In this document: piece by piece, positions 7,299-17,807 of the stretch | How positions within the stretch are numbered: position 1 is the stretch's first letter | Layout of the letters: each line of letters starts with the position of its first letter | DNA from: Pirellulales bacterium | GTDB taxonomy: Bacteria > Planctomycetota > Planctomycetia > Pirellulales > Thermoguttaceae | Direction of reading: 5' to 3' | Assembly (NCBI GenBank): GCA_016936015.1 | Contig: JAFGPV010000197.1 | Location: 1-42,838 of the forward strand | Length of the DNA: 42,838 bases | Notes under the pieces: generated by a model | Told to the model about the DNA's origin: nothing | The model's database searches: none | What the model saw: the letters and a program-made list of their open reading frames with translations, nothing else | Translations under genes and position numbers: made by a program

Positions 7299-7727
7299 GT
7301 GGCGTGGTTTCAACAGACACTTCTCTTGCCGTCCTTTTCCAAGGGATGTCATCCGATTACCCCCAGGATTCTCGACGCCTTGCCCGAGCTGGCTCAGATA
7401 AAGACAGGCTTGTTGCACGTATTTATCCAGCACACGTCCGCGTCGCTGACAATCAACGAAAACGCCGATCCCGACGTGCTGGTGGATCTCGATCGGGTGC
7501 TGGACTGCCTGGTGTCGGAGGATTTTCCTTACCGGCACCAGGAGGAAGGGTCGGACGATATGCCCGGGCACGTGAAAGCGTCGATGATGGATTCTTCCTT
7601 AACGATTCCGGTGACCGACGGCCGGCTGGCCCTGGGCACCTGGCAGGGTATTTGCCTCTGCGAGCATCGCCGCCGCGCCGGCCGGCGGAGGATCGTGCTG
7701 ACGCTGGAAGGGGAGAAGGAAGGATGA
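7299..7727 (+). CDS. yjbQ: YjbQ/UPF0047 family protein
   Basis: This widespread family is often annotated as secondary thiamine-phosphate synthase on the basis of weak activity of its members; the true role is unsettled. The 142-residue product is of usual length and contains FIQHTSASLTINENADPDV near residue 43, the SDDMPGHVKASMMDSSLTIP segment and the closing LGTWQGICLCEHRRR. The conserved His and Asn residues of the active-site pocket are present. GTG at 7299 is chosen because AAGGAG lies 7 bases upstream. The last residues and the TGA stop come from a GGATGAG heptamer repeat. It is convergent with holB across a composite repeat. Confidence 0.93.
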   Translation: MAWFQQTLLLPSFSKGCHPITPRILDALPELAQIKTGLLHVFIQHTSASLTINENADPDVLVDLDRVLDCLVSEDFPYRHQEEGSDDMPGHVKASMMDSSLTIPVTDGRLALGTWQGICLCEHRRRAGRRRIVLTLEGEKEG

Positions 7728-7847
7728 GGGATGAGGGGGAGGTGTGTTTTGTGATTTTTTCTGTTGGTCTTTTCCGGGGCCGAGGACGGCCCGGCTCGCT
7801 TATCCCTTAGCTTTACTCATCCCTCATCCCTCATCCTTCATCCTTCC
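7721..7847. repeat. Composite inverted repeat between yjbQ and holB
   Basis: GGATGAG heptamers (about 7721-7738) face inverted CATCCCT/CATCCTT heptamers (7816-7847) around a GC-rich palindrome at 7774-7798 (GGGGCCG...CGGCCCGG). The array overlaps the yjbQ stop and ends one base from the holB stop. The same palindrome recurs at 38835-38857 and 41791-41815. Confidence 0.85.
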
Positions 7848-8840
7848 TTACGCTGCCGCCAGAGTGTCCAGCCAGGCCTCGATCAGGGTGGCCTGGTTTG
7901 CGTTGCGGTCGATTTGCTGGTCGGTTTCGAGGCAGCAGTCGAGGCGTCGGGCCGTGCGGTCGGGATCGGGGGCCTGTTGGGCGGCGGCCTCGGTGCGGAG
8001 CCGTTTGCGGTAGAAGTCGGTGGCGAAGCGGACGATGATATGGAGCCGTTGCCGTCGGGCGGAGGCCTCCTTGCCGGCGCCTTCCACGAACCGGGCGACG
8101 TTCTGGGCCAACCGCGGGCTGTTGAAGGTTCCTTGTTGCAGTTCCGCGTAGAGCAGGTCGCGGAACTGGCCCAGTTCGGGCTGGACGAGTTGTTTTGCCC
8201 GTTGGAGGCTCCCTTCGCCGAGCGCGGCCAGACGTTCCGCTTCTTCCGGCGAACCGGCCACGCCTTGCTCGATCAGGAGCCGGGCGAGGATTTCGGCCGG
8301 CAGCGGCTGGAAGCGGATCAACTGGCAGCGTGAGCGGATGGTGGGCAACTGCCGGGCCGGGCTGGTGCCGATCAGGATCAGCACCGACCGGGGCGGCGGC
8401 TCTTCCAGGGTCTTCAGCAGCGCGTTGGCCCCTTCGGCGTTCAGATAATCGGCGTCGTCGATCAGCGCGATCTTCCGCCGGCCGCCGAAGGGTTTTAAAC
8501 CGATGCGGGCGCAGAGGCCCTCGCGGCGGCGGTGCTCCTTGTCGCCGATCAGCAGTTCCAGGGGGATAAATGACTTGTCCGCCGGCTTGCCGACGACGTC
8601 CAGGTCGGGATGCGTCCCGGCGGCGACTTGCACGCAGGCGGGGCAGGCCTCGCACGGATCGAGCCGCTCTTCCGGACGCCTCTCGCAGAGCAGGGCCTGG
8701 GCGAACTTCAGGGCGAAGGCGCGTTTGCCCACGCCGGCCGGCCCGACGAAGAGGAACGAACTGGCCAGCCGCCGGCGCTCAAGCGCCCGGCGGAACTGTT
8801 CTGCGACTGCGTCGTGTCCGTCAATGCCGTGCCAACTCAT
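7848..8840 (-). CDS. holB: DNA polymerase III delta' subunit
   Basis: Delta' is part of the clamp loader that opens the beta sliding clamp. The 330-residue AAA+ protein has the Walker A motif GPAGVGKRAF near residue 33, a zinc-binding Cys cluster (DPCEACPACVQVAAGTHPD, residues about 62-80), a Walker B-like region (KIALIDDADYLNAEGANALL) and the sensor-1 SRC motif (PTIRSRCQLIRFQPL). This order fits HolB; the glycine-rich loop is intact, as in many bacteria. It also resembles the N-terminus of DnaX, but length and lack of a tau-like tail favour delta'. No clear ribosome-binding site precedes ATG at 8840. Confidence 0.92.
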   Translation of the reverse strand: MSWHGIDGHDAVAEQFRRALERRRLASSFLFVGPAGVGKRAFALKFAQALLCERRPEERLDPCEACPACVQVAAGTHPDLDVVGKPADKSFIPLELLIGDKEHRRREGLCARIGLKPFGGRRKIALIDDADYLNAEGANALLKTLEEPPPRSVLILIGTSPARQLPTIRSRCQLIRFQPLPAEILARLLIEQGVAGSPEEAERLAALGEGSLQRAKQLVQPELGQFRDLLYAELQQGTFNSPRLAQNVARFVEGAGKEASARRQRLHIIVRFATDFYRKRLRTEAAAQQAPDPDRTARRLDCCLETDQQIDRNANQATLIEAWLDTLAAA

Positions 8841-9080
8841 GGTCGCTGGACATTGTAAATGGAGAAAGGAAAATTGTAAATTGACGGATTCTTTTCAGTC
8901 GGGCGGTTCGCGTGCCGGGGCGGGAAAACGCAAGTGGTGATTTCGGGTTTGGTAATTACCGGCGTGTAATATGTCATTACCAAATGTAAGGGGAATTATT
9001 AATCCACGAAGGGCACGAAGGAGCAGGGAGGAGGGGCTTCGGGTTGACTGCGAGGCGCGACCGGCGGTTGCGGCTTTGTG

Positions 9081-12077
9081 TTAGGGGAGTCGCAGGCCCT
9101 TGGGGAGCGATTCGCCGAAGATTTGGTTCTCTTCGTCCCGTTCGAGGCGGCCGGGGCGGCGGACCAGTTCGACGAAATGGGGCGGGGCGTTCACGTCGAT
9201 TAAAAAGTCTTCGGCGGCGCGGCGGGGTTTGTCGGGCAGGTCGCGGTAGCGGTCGTCGGTCTTGCGGGAGAGCTGCATTACGGCCAGGGCGGTTTCGGGA
9301 ATTTCCCGGGCGGCTTTGCATATAGATGTCAGCCAGGCCGTGGCGGTCTCGGCGGCGACGATCGTGTTCAGCGGGCCGTAGATCGGCACTCGGGCGCCGA
9401 GCCGGCCCAGCGACCAGACGACCGCGGGGAGGACGGGCTGCATCTTTTTCTTGGGCAACAGGTCGACCAGCATTGCGCCCAGTTCAGCCTTGAGTTCGAC
9501 GGGCAGGAGTTCCAGGGAGCCGAGCAGCCGCCACATCTCGGCGTTTTCCCGGGCGGCGAAGCTCAGGTCGGCGCCGCCGCCCTTGCCGCTGGTCAGCAGC
9601 TTGTGCAGGGCGCGGATCGGGCCCAAGAGCGGCTCGGCCAGGGCCTGCTGCTGGCCGGCGGCCAGCCCGCCGCCGATGCGGCGCCAGAGGATCCAGCCTT
9701 CCGCCCGGCTCGAAGGGAAGGAGAATTTTCCTTGCAGCGCCGTCCAGGTTTGCGCTACCCGCCAGTCGTCCACGGCCATGCCGAAGCCGGGGCGGAGGCA
9801 GAAGCCCAGCAGGTTCAGCCACCGGGCCTCGTGGACGGGGCTCTTCCGCCGGCCGGATTCGACTTCCATCAGCGCTTCCCAGAGGCGGCGGCAGAACGAG
9901 GCCGGCCAGGCGCTGCGGTTGCCGCCCGAGGACGAGGCCAGGCGCTTGGCCAGGCCCGCCGGTTTTTCGGCGGCGTCCGGGCCGAACGTGTTTTGGATCA
10001 GGCGGCAACATTCCAGGGCAAGGGCTTCATCGATAAAACCCTCGCGCTCGGCGTCCGACTCGTGAGCCGAGACGTCGGTTTGGGTGGCGGCCCGGACGTC
10101 GAATTGCAGCCGCCAACTCCGCCGCCCGCCGACTTCGCTGCACCACAGTTCCAGCGTGCCGATCTCTGTCAGCCGGGCGTGCAGATGGACGGGCACGGTT
10201 ACGGCGTCGCGTTTCTTGTGCGTTTTCAGCACGGTGCGGATGGGCGGCAGGGGGGTGATCTGCTCGGTATTAACCGGGATCAGCTCGCCCGGCCTGTCGG
10301 TCAGCCGGGTGCTGGAGATGAACAGCGGGAACTCGACCGGTTCGGAGACCAACAGGTCGAAGGTCCGGTCGGCGAGTTCCACGTCCTGGCCCGGCTCGAC
10401 GTTGGCGGGGACGAGGCAGAGGGCGAGATTCGCACGGCCCTCACCCTGGCCCTCTCCCGGCGGGAGAGGGGACTGACTTTGTTCGACGCCGATGTAGTAC
10501 GTTCGGGCCAGGCCGGCGGTAATGCGGACGCCCTGGCCGCGGCGGACCATGCCGTAGTAGGCCGCTCCCCGGGCGACGGCCAGGTCGAGCCGGTCGTTGT
10601 CGAGGACCAGCGGGGAATAACCGTCGAACCAATGCGAGATCGTCTCCAGCAGCCGCTGCTTGAGCAGGGGCGACTCGAACACGCCGCCGTTGAAGAGGAT
10701 GATATCGGGCCGGGCGGGGTCGGCAGAAACGGCGGCCGCTAAACGATCGGCGTCGTCCAACGCGACGTGGCGGTGGGCCGTGAGGAAGGACGCGAGGTAC
10801 TTGGTGATTGCGGGATCGGGGGTGAAGGGCAGGCCGAACTCCTGGAAGCCGGAACGACGGGCCGCCGGCTTGGCGTCGAGGGCCACGCGCGGAAAAAAGC
10901 CCTCAACCAGTAGCCGCTCGACCTCCGACCGGGTGACCGAAACCTGGATCGCGCCGCCCAGCAGCCGGGCGCCGCCGCCGGGCAGGTTCACGGTCCATTG
11001 CTCGGGGGCGTCGTGGCCCAGCAGGATTTCCTTGACCGCCCGGCAGGAGCGGACCAGGACGGCCCATTGCCGGGGATCCAACTTGCCCCCTCTCCCACTG
11101 GGAGAGGGTTGGGGTGAGGGCTGGGGTGAGGGCTGGGGTGAGGGCTGGGGTGAGGGCTGTTCTGCTAAACCGCAAGCGGTTTGATCCATGCCCTCACCCT
11201 GGCCCTCTCCCGGCGGGAGAGGGGAACTCGCAATTTTTTGTTCGAGGTATTGGGCCAGGGTCAGGTCGAAGTTGTCGCCGCCGAGGATGAGGTGATCGCC
11301 GACGGCCACGCGGTGGAATTGGATCTTGCCGCCCCGGCCGCTGCGGACGCGGATCAGCGTGAAGTCGGAGGTGCCGCCGCCGATGTCGCAGACGAGGATC
11401 TTCTGGCCCGGCGCAACGCGCTGCTGCCAATCGTCTTGATGGGCGTAGATCCAGGCGTAGAAGGCGGCCTGCGGCTCCTCGATCAGCACCACGCGGGGCA
11501 GGCCGGCCAGGGCCGACGCCTTGACGGTCAGTTCCCGGGCGACCTCGTCGAAGGAGGCCGGCAGCGTGAGGACGAAATCCTGCTGCTCCAGCGGATCGCG
11601 GGGAAACCGGTCGTTCCAGGCCGACCGGACGTGCGCCAGGTATCGGGCGCTGACCTCCACCGGCGAGAGTTTTTGCACGTCGTCGGCCCCGTGCCAGGGG
11701 AGCAGCGGCGCCAGGCGATCGACGCCCGAGTGGCAGAGCCACGACTTGGCCGAGTTGATCAGCCGGCCGGGCGCCAGCGTGCCCTGGTCGCGGGCGAAGA
11801 AGCCGACGGCATATTGAAGCGGCAAGATGCCGCTTCTACTTTCTTCCTTCTGCCTTCCCCCTTCCCACGGCAGACGCAACGCCTCGGGCGGCATTTCGCC
11901 GGGGGCGGGCTGATAGTGGAACGAGGGGAGCGTTTCGCGGGCCTCGATCTGCCCGGCCGCCACCAACTGCGGCACGGCAAACGTCCGCACCCGCCACGGC
12001 ATCTCGTGCGTGTCGACGTAGCAGACCGCCGAATTGGTGGTGCCGAGATCGAAGCCGACGACGTAGCGGGAGGGCAT
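9081..12077 (-). CDS. Hsp70-family protein with DUF3731-type C-terminus (Hsp70-B)
   Basis: A 998-residue DnaK-like ATPase. Its ATPase half carries GFDLGTTNSAVCYV (residues 8-21), CDIGGGTSDFTLI and the adenosine segment ILFNGGVFESPLLKQRL. A beta-rich substrate-binding part follows (LTEIGTLELWCSEVGGRRSW). Then come some 340 helical residues matching the DnaK-related DUF3731 type, in place of a normal lid. Such proteins form conserved clusters with a second Hsp70 and DUF2760; clients are unknown. Compared with Hsp70-A it has three in-frame insertions made of dispersed repeats: SRSGILPLQ at residues 80-88, about 48 residues at 283-331 including five PSP units, and SPLPPGEGQGEG near residue 535. 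All fall in likely surface loops and do not break the frame. No ribosome-binding site is seen. Confidence 0.88.
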   Translation of the reverse strand: MPSRYVVGFDLGTTNSAVCYVDTHEMPWRVRTFAVPQLVAAGQIEARETLPSFHYQPAPGEMPPEALRLPWEGGRQKEESRSGILPLQYAVGFFARDQGTLAPGRLINSAKSWLCHSGVDRLAPLLPWHGADDVQKLSPVEVSARYLAHVRSAWNDRFPRDPLEQQDFVLTLPASFDEVARELTVKASALAGLPRVVLIEEPQAAFYAWIYAHQDDWQQRVAPGQKILVCDIGGGTSDFTLIRVRSGRGGKIQFHRVAVGDHLILGGDNFDLTLAQYLEQKIASSPLPPGEGQGEGMDQTACGLAEQPSPQPSPQPSPQPSPQPSPSGRGGKLDPRQWAVLVRSCRAVKEILLGHDAPEQWTVNLPGGGARLLGGAIQVSVTRSEVERLLVEGFFPRVALDAKPAARRSGFQEFGLPFTPDPAITKYLASFLTAHRHVALDDADRLAAAVSADPARPDIILFNGGVFESPLLKQRLLETISHWFDGYSPLVLDNDRLDLAVARGAAYYGMVRRGQGVRITAGLARTYYIGVEQSQSPLPPGEGQGEGRANLALCLVPANVEPGQDVELADRTFDLLVSEPVEFPLFISSTRLTDRPGELIPVNTEQITPLPPIRTVLKTHKKRDAVTVPVHLHARLTEIGTLELWCSEVGGRRSWRLQFDVRAATQTDVSAHESDAEREGFIDEALALECCRLIQNTFGPDAAEKPAGLAKRLASSSGGNRSAWPASFCRRLWEALMEVESGRRKSPVHEARWLNLLGFCLRPGFGMAVDDWRVAQTWTALQGKFSFPSSRAEGWILWRRIGGGLAAGQQQALAEPLLGPIRALHKLLTSGKGGGADLSFAARENAEMWRLLGSLELLPVELKAELGAMLVDLLPKKKMQPVLPAVVWSLGRLGARVPIYGPLNTIVAAETATAWLTSICKAAREIPETALAVMQLSRKTDDRYRDLPDKPRRAAEDFLIDVNAPPHFVELVRRPGRLERDEENQIFGESLPKGLRLP
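10436..10474. repeat. Palindromic element inside Hsp70-B coding sequence
   Basis: CCCTCACCCTGGCCCTCTCC followed by CGGCGGGAGAGGGG forms a strong hairpin (CCCTCTCCCG/CGGGAGAGGG). On the coding strand it encodes SPLPPGEGQGEG. A second copy lies at 11190-11228. The paralogue Hsp70-A has no matching residues here. Confidence 0.85.
11085..11228. repeat. Mosaic of palindromes and 12-bp tandem repeat inside Hsp70-B
   Basis: From left to right: a CCCTCTCC/GGAGAGGG hairpin, about four tandem copies of the 12-mer TGGGGTGAGGGC (11110-11159), the palindrome AAACCGC-AA-GCGGTTT (11166-11181) and a second CCCTCTCC hairpin (11190-11228). The block is 144 bases, exactly 48 codons, and is missing from Hsp70-A between the aligned segments ending KIA/KFA and starting LDPRQ/LDPWQ. 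Confidence 0.85.
11816..11836. repeat. GAAGCGGC-N5-GCCGCTTC palindrome inside Hsp70-B
   Basis: This copy differs by one loop base from the palindrome at 462-482. It is translated as part of SRSGILPLQ. The aligned Hsp70-A region passes directly from LPWSAGR to SYAVGEYARRQ, showing an insertion of about a dozen residues. Confidence 0.85.
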
Positions 12078-12109
12078 GGGTGGTCAAAAGATAATTGATG
12101 TGATTCGGA

Positions 12110-12544
12110 TTAATCTAACTCATCATCGTCTTCAAGTGACTCGCCGTATTTAGTGTTAAACTCTGTATTACAATGATTACATTTCACATTTCGAGGAGGT
12201 CCATCAACGCCATCACCATAATAGATAGTGATGCTAACAAAGTTGTCTTGCCCACATGAATCACAAGTATAAAACCATGCGGGTAAGGTAATGCCGCCAC
12301 CATTGTCAAAGGGTCGTGCATGTTTCTTTTGTAGATCGGTGAGGGTATATCCGCAAGAATCACACACGTGCCAGTTAGGTGGAAACGCTACCGTTCCTCC
12401 CAGTGGAATCTCAGTTCCTGGAAGCTTTGCATCGGGAGCAACCTCGTAATTAATTTCACGTCTATAGTTTGGTACTTGACATTTTGGACAATGAAACATC
12501 ATTGCACCAAAAATTTCAATTATTGGTAGTTGATGTGATGTCAT
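12110..12544 (-). CDS. Zinc-ribbon protein between two Hsp70 genes, unknown function
   Basis: I do not recognise this family. From ATG at 12544 the product has 144 residues with four CxxC pairs (CPKC, CDSC, CDSC, CNHC), enough for two zinc ribbons, and an acidic tail ESLEDDDELD. The frame extends upstream to 12640, but that part overlaps the end of Hsp70-A in another frame and has no conserved features. A start at the MM pair near 12500 is also possible. No ribosome-binding site is visible. The gene is markedly AT-rich and its codon use differs from both flanking genes, suggesting later insertion into the operon. It may be a nucleic-acid-binding or chaperone-linked protein; this is inference from position only. 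Confidence 0.7.
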   Translation of the reverse strand: MTSHQLPIIEIFGAMMFHCPKCQVPNYRREINYEVAPDAKLPGTEIPLGGTVAFPPNWHVCDSCGYTLTDLQKKHARPFDNGGGITLPAWFYTCDSCGQDNFVSITIYYGDGVDGPPRNVKCNHCNTEFNTKYGESLEDDDELD

Positions 12545-12576
12545 AATTTCAAAAAGTTGTTGTAGTAAAAAGTTTT

Positions 12577-14367
12577 TTATACTTCTTCTCTTACGCTGAA
12601 TTCGAGTTTCCAGCGTTTTTGGTCCAGGGTGCTGACGCACCAGAGTTCCAGGACGCCGAGTTCGGTGATCCGGGATTGGAACTTGACGGGGACGTAGCCT
12701 TCATCGGGGGCTTCCTCGATGGGCAACTGGGTTTCGAGCGCGTCGGTCTCGATCAGTTCGTCGGGCGGAATAGCAGGCAGCAGGTCGCCGGGTCGGTCTT
12801 GCTTGCGGATCGAGGAACTGAAGAAGCGGAAATGGGCCGGCTGGCCGACGACCAGGCCGATCGGCTCGCCGGGGACGTCGGCCTGGCTGCCCTCTTCCAT
12901 GCCGATGGGGACGACGCACAGGGCGCGGAGCGGCCGGGGGGCGCCGGGGACCGCCAGGCCCGAGGTCTCGATGCCCACGTAGTATCCCCGGGCGGCGCCG
13001 GCGCGGATCCGCAGGCCGCCGCGGTTCTTGCTCCAGCCGTAGTAGGCGGCGCCCCGGGCGGCCGCGTGGTCGAGGTCGTGCTCGCCTTCGAGCGTCCGCG
13101 GGGCGTTCTTTTTGCCGAACCAGCCGCTCAGCACCTCCAGCAGCCTGTCGCGCAGCCGGTCGGCCTTGAACACTCCGCCGTTAAACAGCACGTGCGTCGG
13201 CCGGGCGGGTGTCTCGGGATCCTGGCCGTGGGCCTGAAGGAACGCCGCCAGATGCCGGGTTACAGCCGGGTCGGACTCGAAGGGCAGTCCGATTTCGCGG
13301 AAGCCGGAGACCGGCTGCTGCCGCGGGCGGTCGGCAACGGGGCACGGAGGGAAGAAGCCTTCCAATAACAGTTGACCGACGGTCTGCTGCTGGACCTCGA
13401 CGGAGATCGAGCTGCCGATCAGCTTTCGGCCGCGTCCCGGCACAGCCACGGAGTATTTTTCCGGCCCGCCGGGTGCCAGGAGGATCTCTTTGGCCGTGCG
13501 GCAGGAGTGCCACAGGGCGACCGATTGCCAGGGATCGAGCTGGACGCCCTGCTCGGCGAACTTGCCCGCGGCATAATGGGCAAGGGCCAGGTCCATGTTG
13601 TCGCCGCCGACCAACAGGTGGTTGCCGACGGCGATCCGTTGGAGTTGCAGTTGGCCGTCCTCTTCGGTCAGCCCGATCAGCGTCAGGTCGGTCGTTCCGC
13701 CGCCGACGTCGCAGACCAGCAGCGAATCGCCCACGGCCAGCAGCTTCCGCCAGCGCGGTCCGGTCGAATCCAACCAGGCGTAGACGGCGGCCTGCGGCTC
13801 TTCCAGCAGGAGGAACTCCCGGGGAAAACCGGCGGCCAGGGCCGCCTCGCGGGTCAGTTCCCGGGCGCTGGCGTCGAAGGAGGCGGGAACGGTCAGCACG
13901 ACGGATTGCTCGGCGAAGGGGGCGTCGGGATACGCCTCGTTCCACGCCGCGGCGAGATGCTCCAGGTATCGCTGGGCGGCCGTCAGGGGCGAAATTTTCG
14001 GCACGTCGTCCGGGGCGTTCCAGGGGAGGATCGGCTGGCGGCGGTCGACCCGGCGGTGGCAGAGCCAGGACTTGGCCGCCCCGACGGTCCGGTCGGGCAC
14101 TTCCGCCCCCTGCCGCCGCGCGTATTCGCCCACCGCGTAGCTCCGGCCGGCCGACCAGGGCAGATCGAAGGCCCCGCCGGCCGCGTCGTTCTCCAGGCCG
14201 AGATAGAGGAACGAGGGCAGCAGCGACCGGGCCTCGACGGTGTGGGCGGCCGTAAGCTGCGGGACGGGAAGGACCGACACCTGCGGCTGGTCGGCATCTA
14301 ATGGCGTGTAGGCCAGGACGCTGTTGGTCGTGCCCAGGTCGATGCCGAGGGAGTATTGTTGCGTCAT
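12577..14367 (-). CDS. Hsp70-family protein, short form (Hsp70-A)
   Basis: A 596-residue DnaK-like protein. It keeps the phosphate and adenosine motifs of the ATPase domain: GIDLGTTNSVLAY (residues 8-20), LLEEPQAAVYAWL, CDVGGGTTDLTLI and LFNGGVFKADRLRDRLLEVL. A short substrate-binding beta domain ends in SRITELGVLELWC and EFSVREEV. The helical lid of DnaK and the C-terminal EEVD-like tail are missing. It aligns over its whole length with the first part of Hsp70-B, so the two probably arose by duplication and may work together. ATG at 14367 has GAGGTG a few bases upstream. It follows the DUF2760 gene on the same strand. No DnaJ or GrpE gene lies nearby. Confidence 0.9.
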   Translation of the reverse strand: MTQQYSLGIDLGTTNSVLAYTPLDADQPQVSVLPVPQLTAAHTVEARSLLPSFLYLGLENDAAGGAFDLPWSAGRSYAVGEYARRQGAEVPDRTVGAAKSWLCHRRVDRRQPILPWNAPDDVPKISPLTAAQRYLEHLAAAWNEAYPDAPFAEQSVVLTVPASFDASARELTREAALAAGFPREFLLLEEPQAAVYAWLDSTGPRWRKLLAVGDSLLVCDVGGGTTDLTLIGLTEEDGQLQLQRIAVGNHLLVGGDNMDLALAHYAAGKFAEQGVQLDPWQSVALWHSCRTAKEILLAPGGPEKYSVAVPGRGRKLIGSSISVEVQQQTVGQLLLEGFFPPCPVADRPRQQPVSGFREIGLPFESDPAVTRHLAAFLQAHGQDPETPARPTHVLFNGGVFKADRLRDRLLEVLSGWFGKKNAPRTLEGEHDLDHAAARGAAYYGWSKNRGGLRIRAGAARGYYVGIETSGLAVPGAPRPLRALCVVPIGMEEGSQADVPGEPIGLVVGQPAHFRFFSSSIRKQDRPGDLLPAIPPDELIETDALETQLPIEEAPDEGYVPVKFQSRITELGVLELWCVSTLDQKRWKLEFSVREEV

Positions 14368-14420
14368 GCGTCACCTCTTTGAACGTTGTCAACCACGGCA
14401 TACAGACGTCATAAAAATGA

Positions 14421-14519
14421 TTTCAAAATGCAAATTTCTAATATCAAATTTCAAATTTGAAATTGCTGATGGCGTTTGCCGTTCAATTTGCAATTTGCAT
14501 TTTGAAATTTGAAATAAAA
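14421..14519. repeat. AATTTG-type heptamer arrays in inverted arrangement
   Basis: Runs of CAAATTT/TCAAATT units at 14421-14464 and their inverse at about 14482-14519 show a 7-base rhythm and can pair. They fill the gap between the DUF2760 gene and Hsp70-A. The same family occurs at 38777-38818 and 41871-41911, with a degenerate trace near 8851-8882. Confidence 0.75.
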
Positions 14520-14527
14520 TGTGCAAG

Positions 14528-15070
14528 TTACAGTTCAACCTCGGCGGGGGCGATGACGTGGATGGAGCCTTTGCTTCCCGACCAGGTGGGCAGTTCGCAC
14601 TTCGAGGCCTCCCAGCCGGGATGGACCAGGCGGCCGTGGTAGGGCGGCTCGCCGGCGACGTTTCCCGTCAGGCGGAACCGGCCGGCGTCGAAACCGGCGG
14701 GCACTTCGACGGGGCTGCCTTCGTCTTGGTGTACGGCGGGCCGGGGGGCGAACAGCCGCGTCAGCACCGCCGCACTGTCGCGATGGACGTTCCGGGCGAC
14801 CGCGCCGACCTGGGCGTCGCTGTATCCGCCGAGCGGCTCCATGACAAAATCCAGCAGCCGGGCCTCGCGCTGCAGGACGGCCAGCAGCGTGAGGGCCTCG
14901 CTCCGGGCGGCGGTCTTTGGAGCAGGCGCCGGCTTGGGGGCGTCCGCCGCCGGCGGCGGAGGAAATTCGCCTTTCCGGCCTTTGCCGAGATGCTTTTGTA
15001 AAATTTCCGCCAGGGCGGCGTTGCCGAGCGTCAGAAAAAACACCCGAACCGCCAGAAAAAACCGCTTCAT
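14528..15070 (-). CDS. DUF2760 domain protein
   Basis: A 180-residue protein starting with a hydrophobic segment (MKRFFLAVRVFFLTLGNAAL) that could be a membrane anchor or uncleaved signal. A Pro/Ala-rich linker (residues about 36-55) follows, and then the DUF2760 core: LTLLAVLQREARLLDFVMEP, GYSDAQVGAVARNVHRD, VPAGFDAGRFRLTGNVAGEP and LVHPGWEASKCELP. The molecular role is unknown. Genes of this family are regularly next to the lid-less Hsp70 pair, as here, so it is a probable partner or membrane tether of those chaperones. GGGGA lies 6 bases before ATG. First gene of the minus-strand cluster. Confidence 0.88.
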   Translation of the reverse strand: MKRFFLAVRVFFLTLGNAALAEILQKHLGKGRKGEFPPPPAADAPKPAPAPKTAARSEALTLLAVLQREARLLDFVMEPLGGYSDAQVGAVARNVHRDSAAVLTRLFAPRPAVHQDEGSPVEVPAGFDAGRFRLTGNVAGEPPYHGRLVHPGWEASKCELPTWSGSKGSIHVIAPAEVEL

Positions 15071-15114
15071 GGAGGTTCCCCTTTCGAGAGGTGATTCTTG
15101 GATAAGTCAAATTC

Positions 15115-15184
15115 AATAGCCGGCGGCTAACAGCCGCCGTGGGTATTTCCCCGGCCTCTCGGCGGCTGTTAGCCGCCAGCTATT
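15115..15184. repeat. Large inverted repeat with 25-bp arms
   Basis: Arms 15115-15139 and 15160-15184 match as inverted copies with one mismatch. Each arm holds its own smaller palindrome (CGGCGGCT-AAC-AGCCGCCG). A partial copy (GATAGCTAACAGCCGCCG) lies near 19399-19416. It sits just upstream of the DUF2760 start and could form a cruciform or RNA hairpin. Confidence 0.8.
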
Positions 15185-15531
15185 GGATCTTTCTTTTCTG
15201 AAATTCAACGGTTCTCTTTATGTTTACCCCCTGACCCACGACTGCTGGTCGCGGCATTCCAATGGCGGGGGGAGGTTCCAGGATACAACGGATGTTGTAA
15301 AGCAAGAATGGGGATCGGTCGGCAAAGGGGACAGTCCCCACGTCGTGGCAAGAAATGCCTGGCGGGCGGGTTGCAATCGCAGGGCTTGATTTTCCGGTCC
15401 GACCTGTCGCAGCGATGGCCGAAAGGAGATCAATTCCACGATTCGTACCGGCCGTGTCGGTCACAAGAGCCTGCCAAATAAGACTTTAGGTTTAATCAAT
15501 CGGCGTCCGAATTGATAACGGAGAAGGGATT
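15185..15531. other. Gap between divergent DUF2760 and glgX genes
   Basis: No protein-like frame is seen. It contains a small GGGGACAGTCCCC palindrome near 15328 and presumably the glgX promoter, which I could not place with confidence. Confidence 0.4.
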
Positions 15532-17781
<2,250 letters not shown>

Positions 17782-17807
17782 GTCGCCTTGTAGAATCGCG
17801 TTACAAC

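Noticed and set aside
9081-12077. Hsp70-B as a pseudogene because of repeat insertions
   Set aside because: The frame is open throughout, the ATPase motifs are intact and all insertions are multiples of three in likely loops.
12545-12640. N-terminal extension of the zinc-ribbon protein
   Set aside because: This part is another frame of the Hsp70-A 3' end, with basic, non-conserved content; ATG 12544 explains the gene better.
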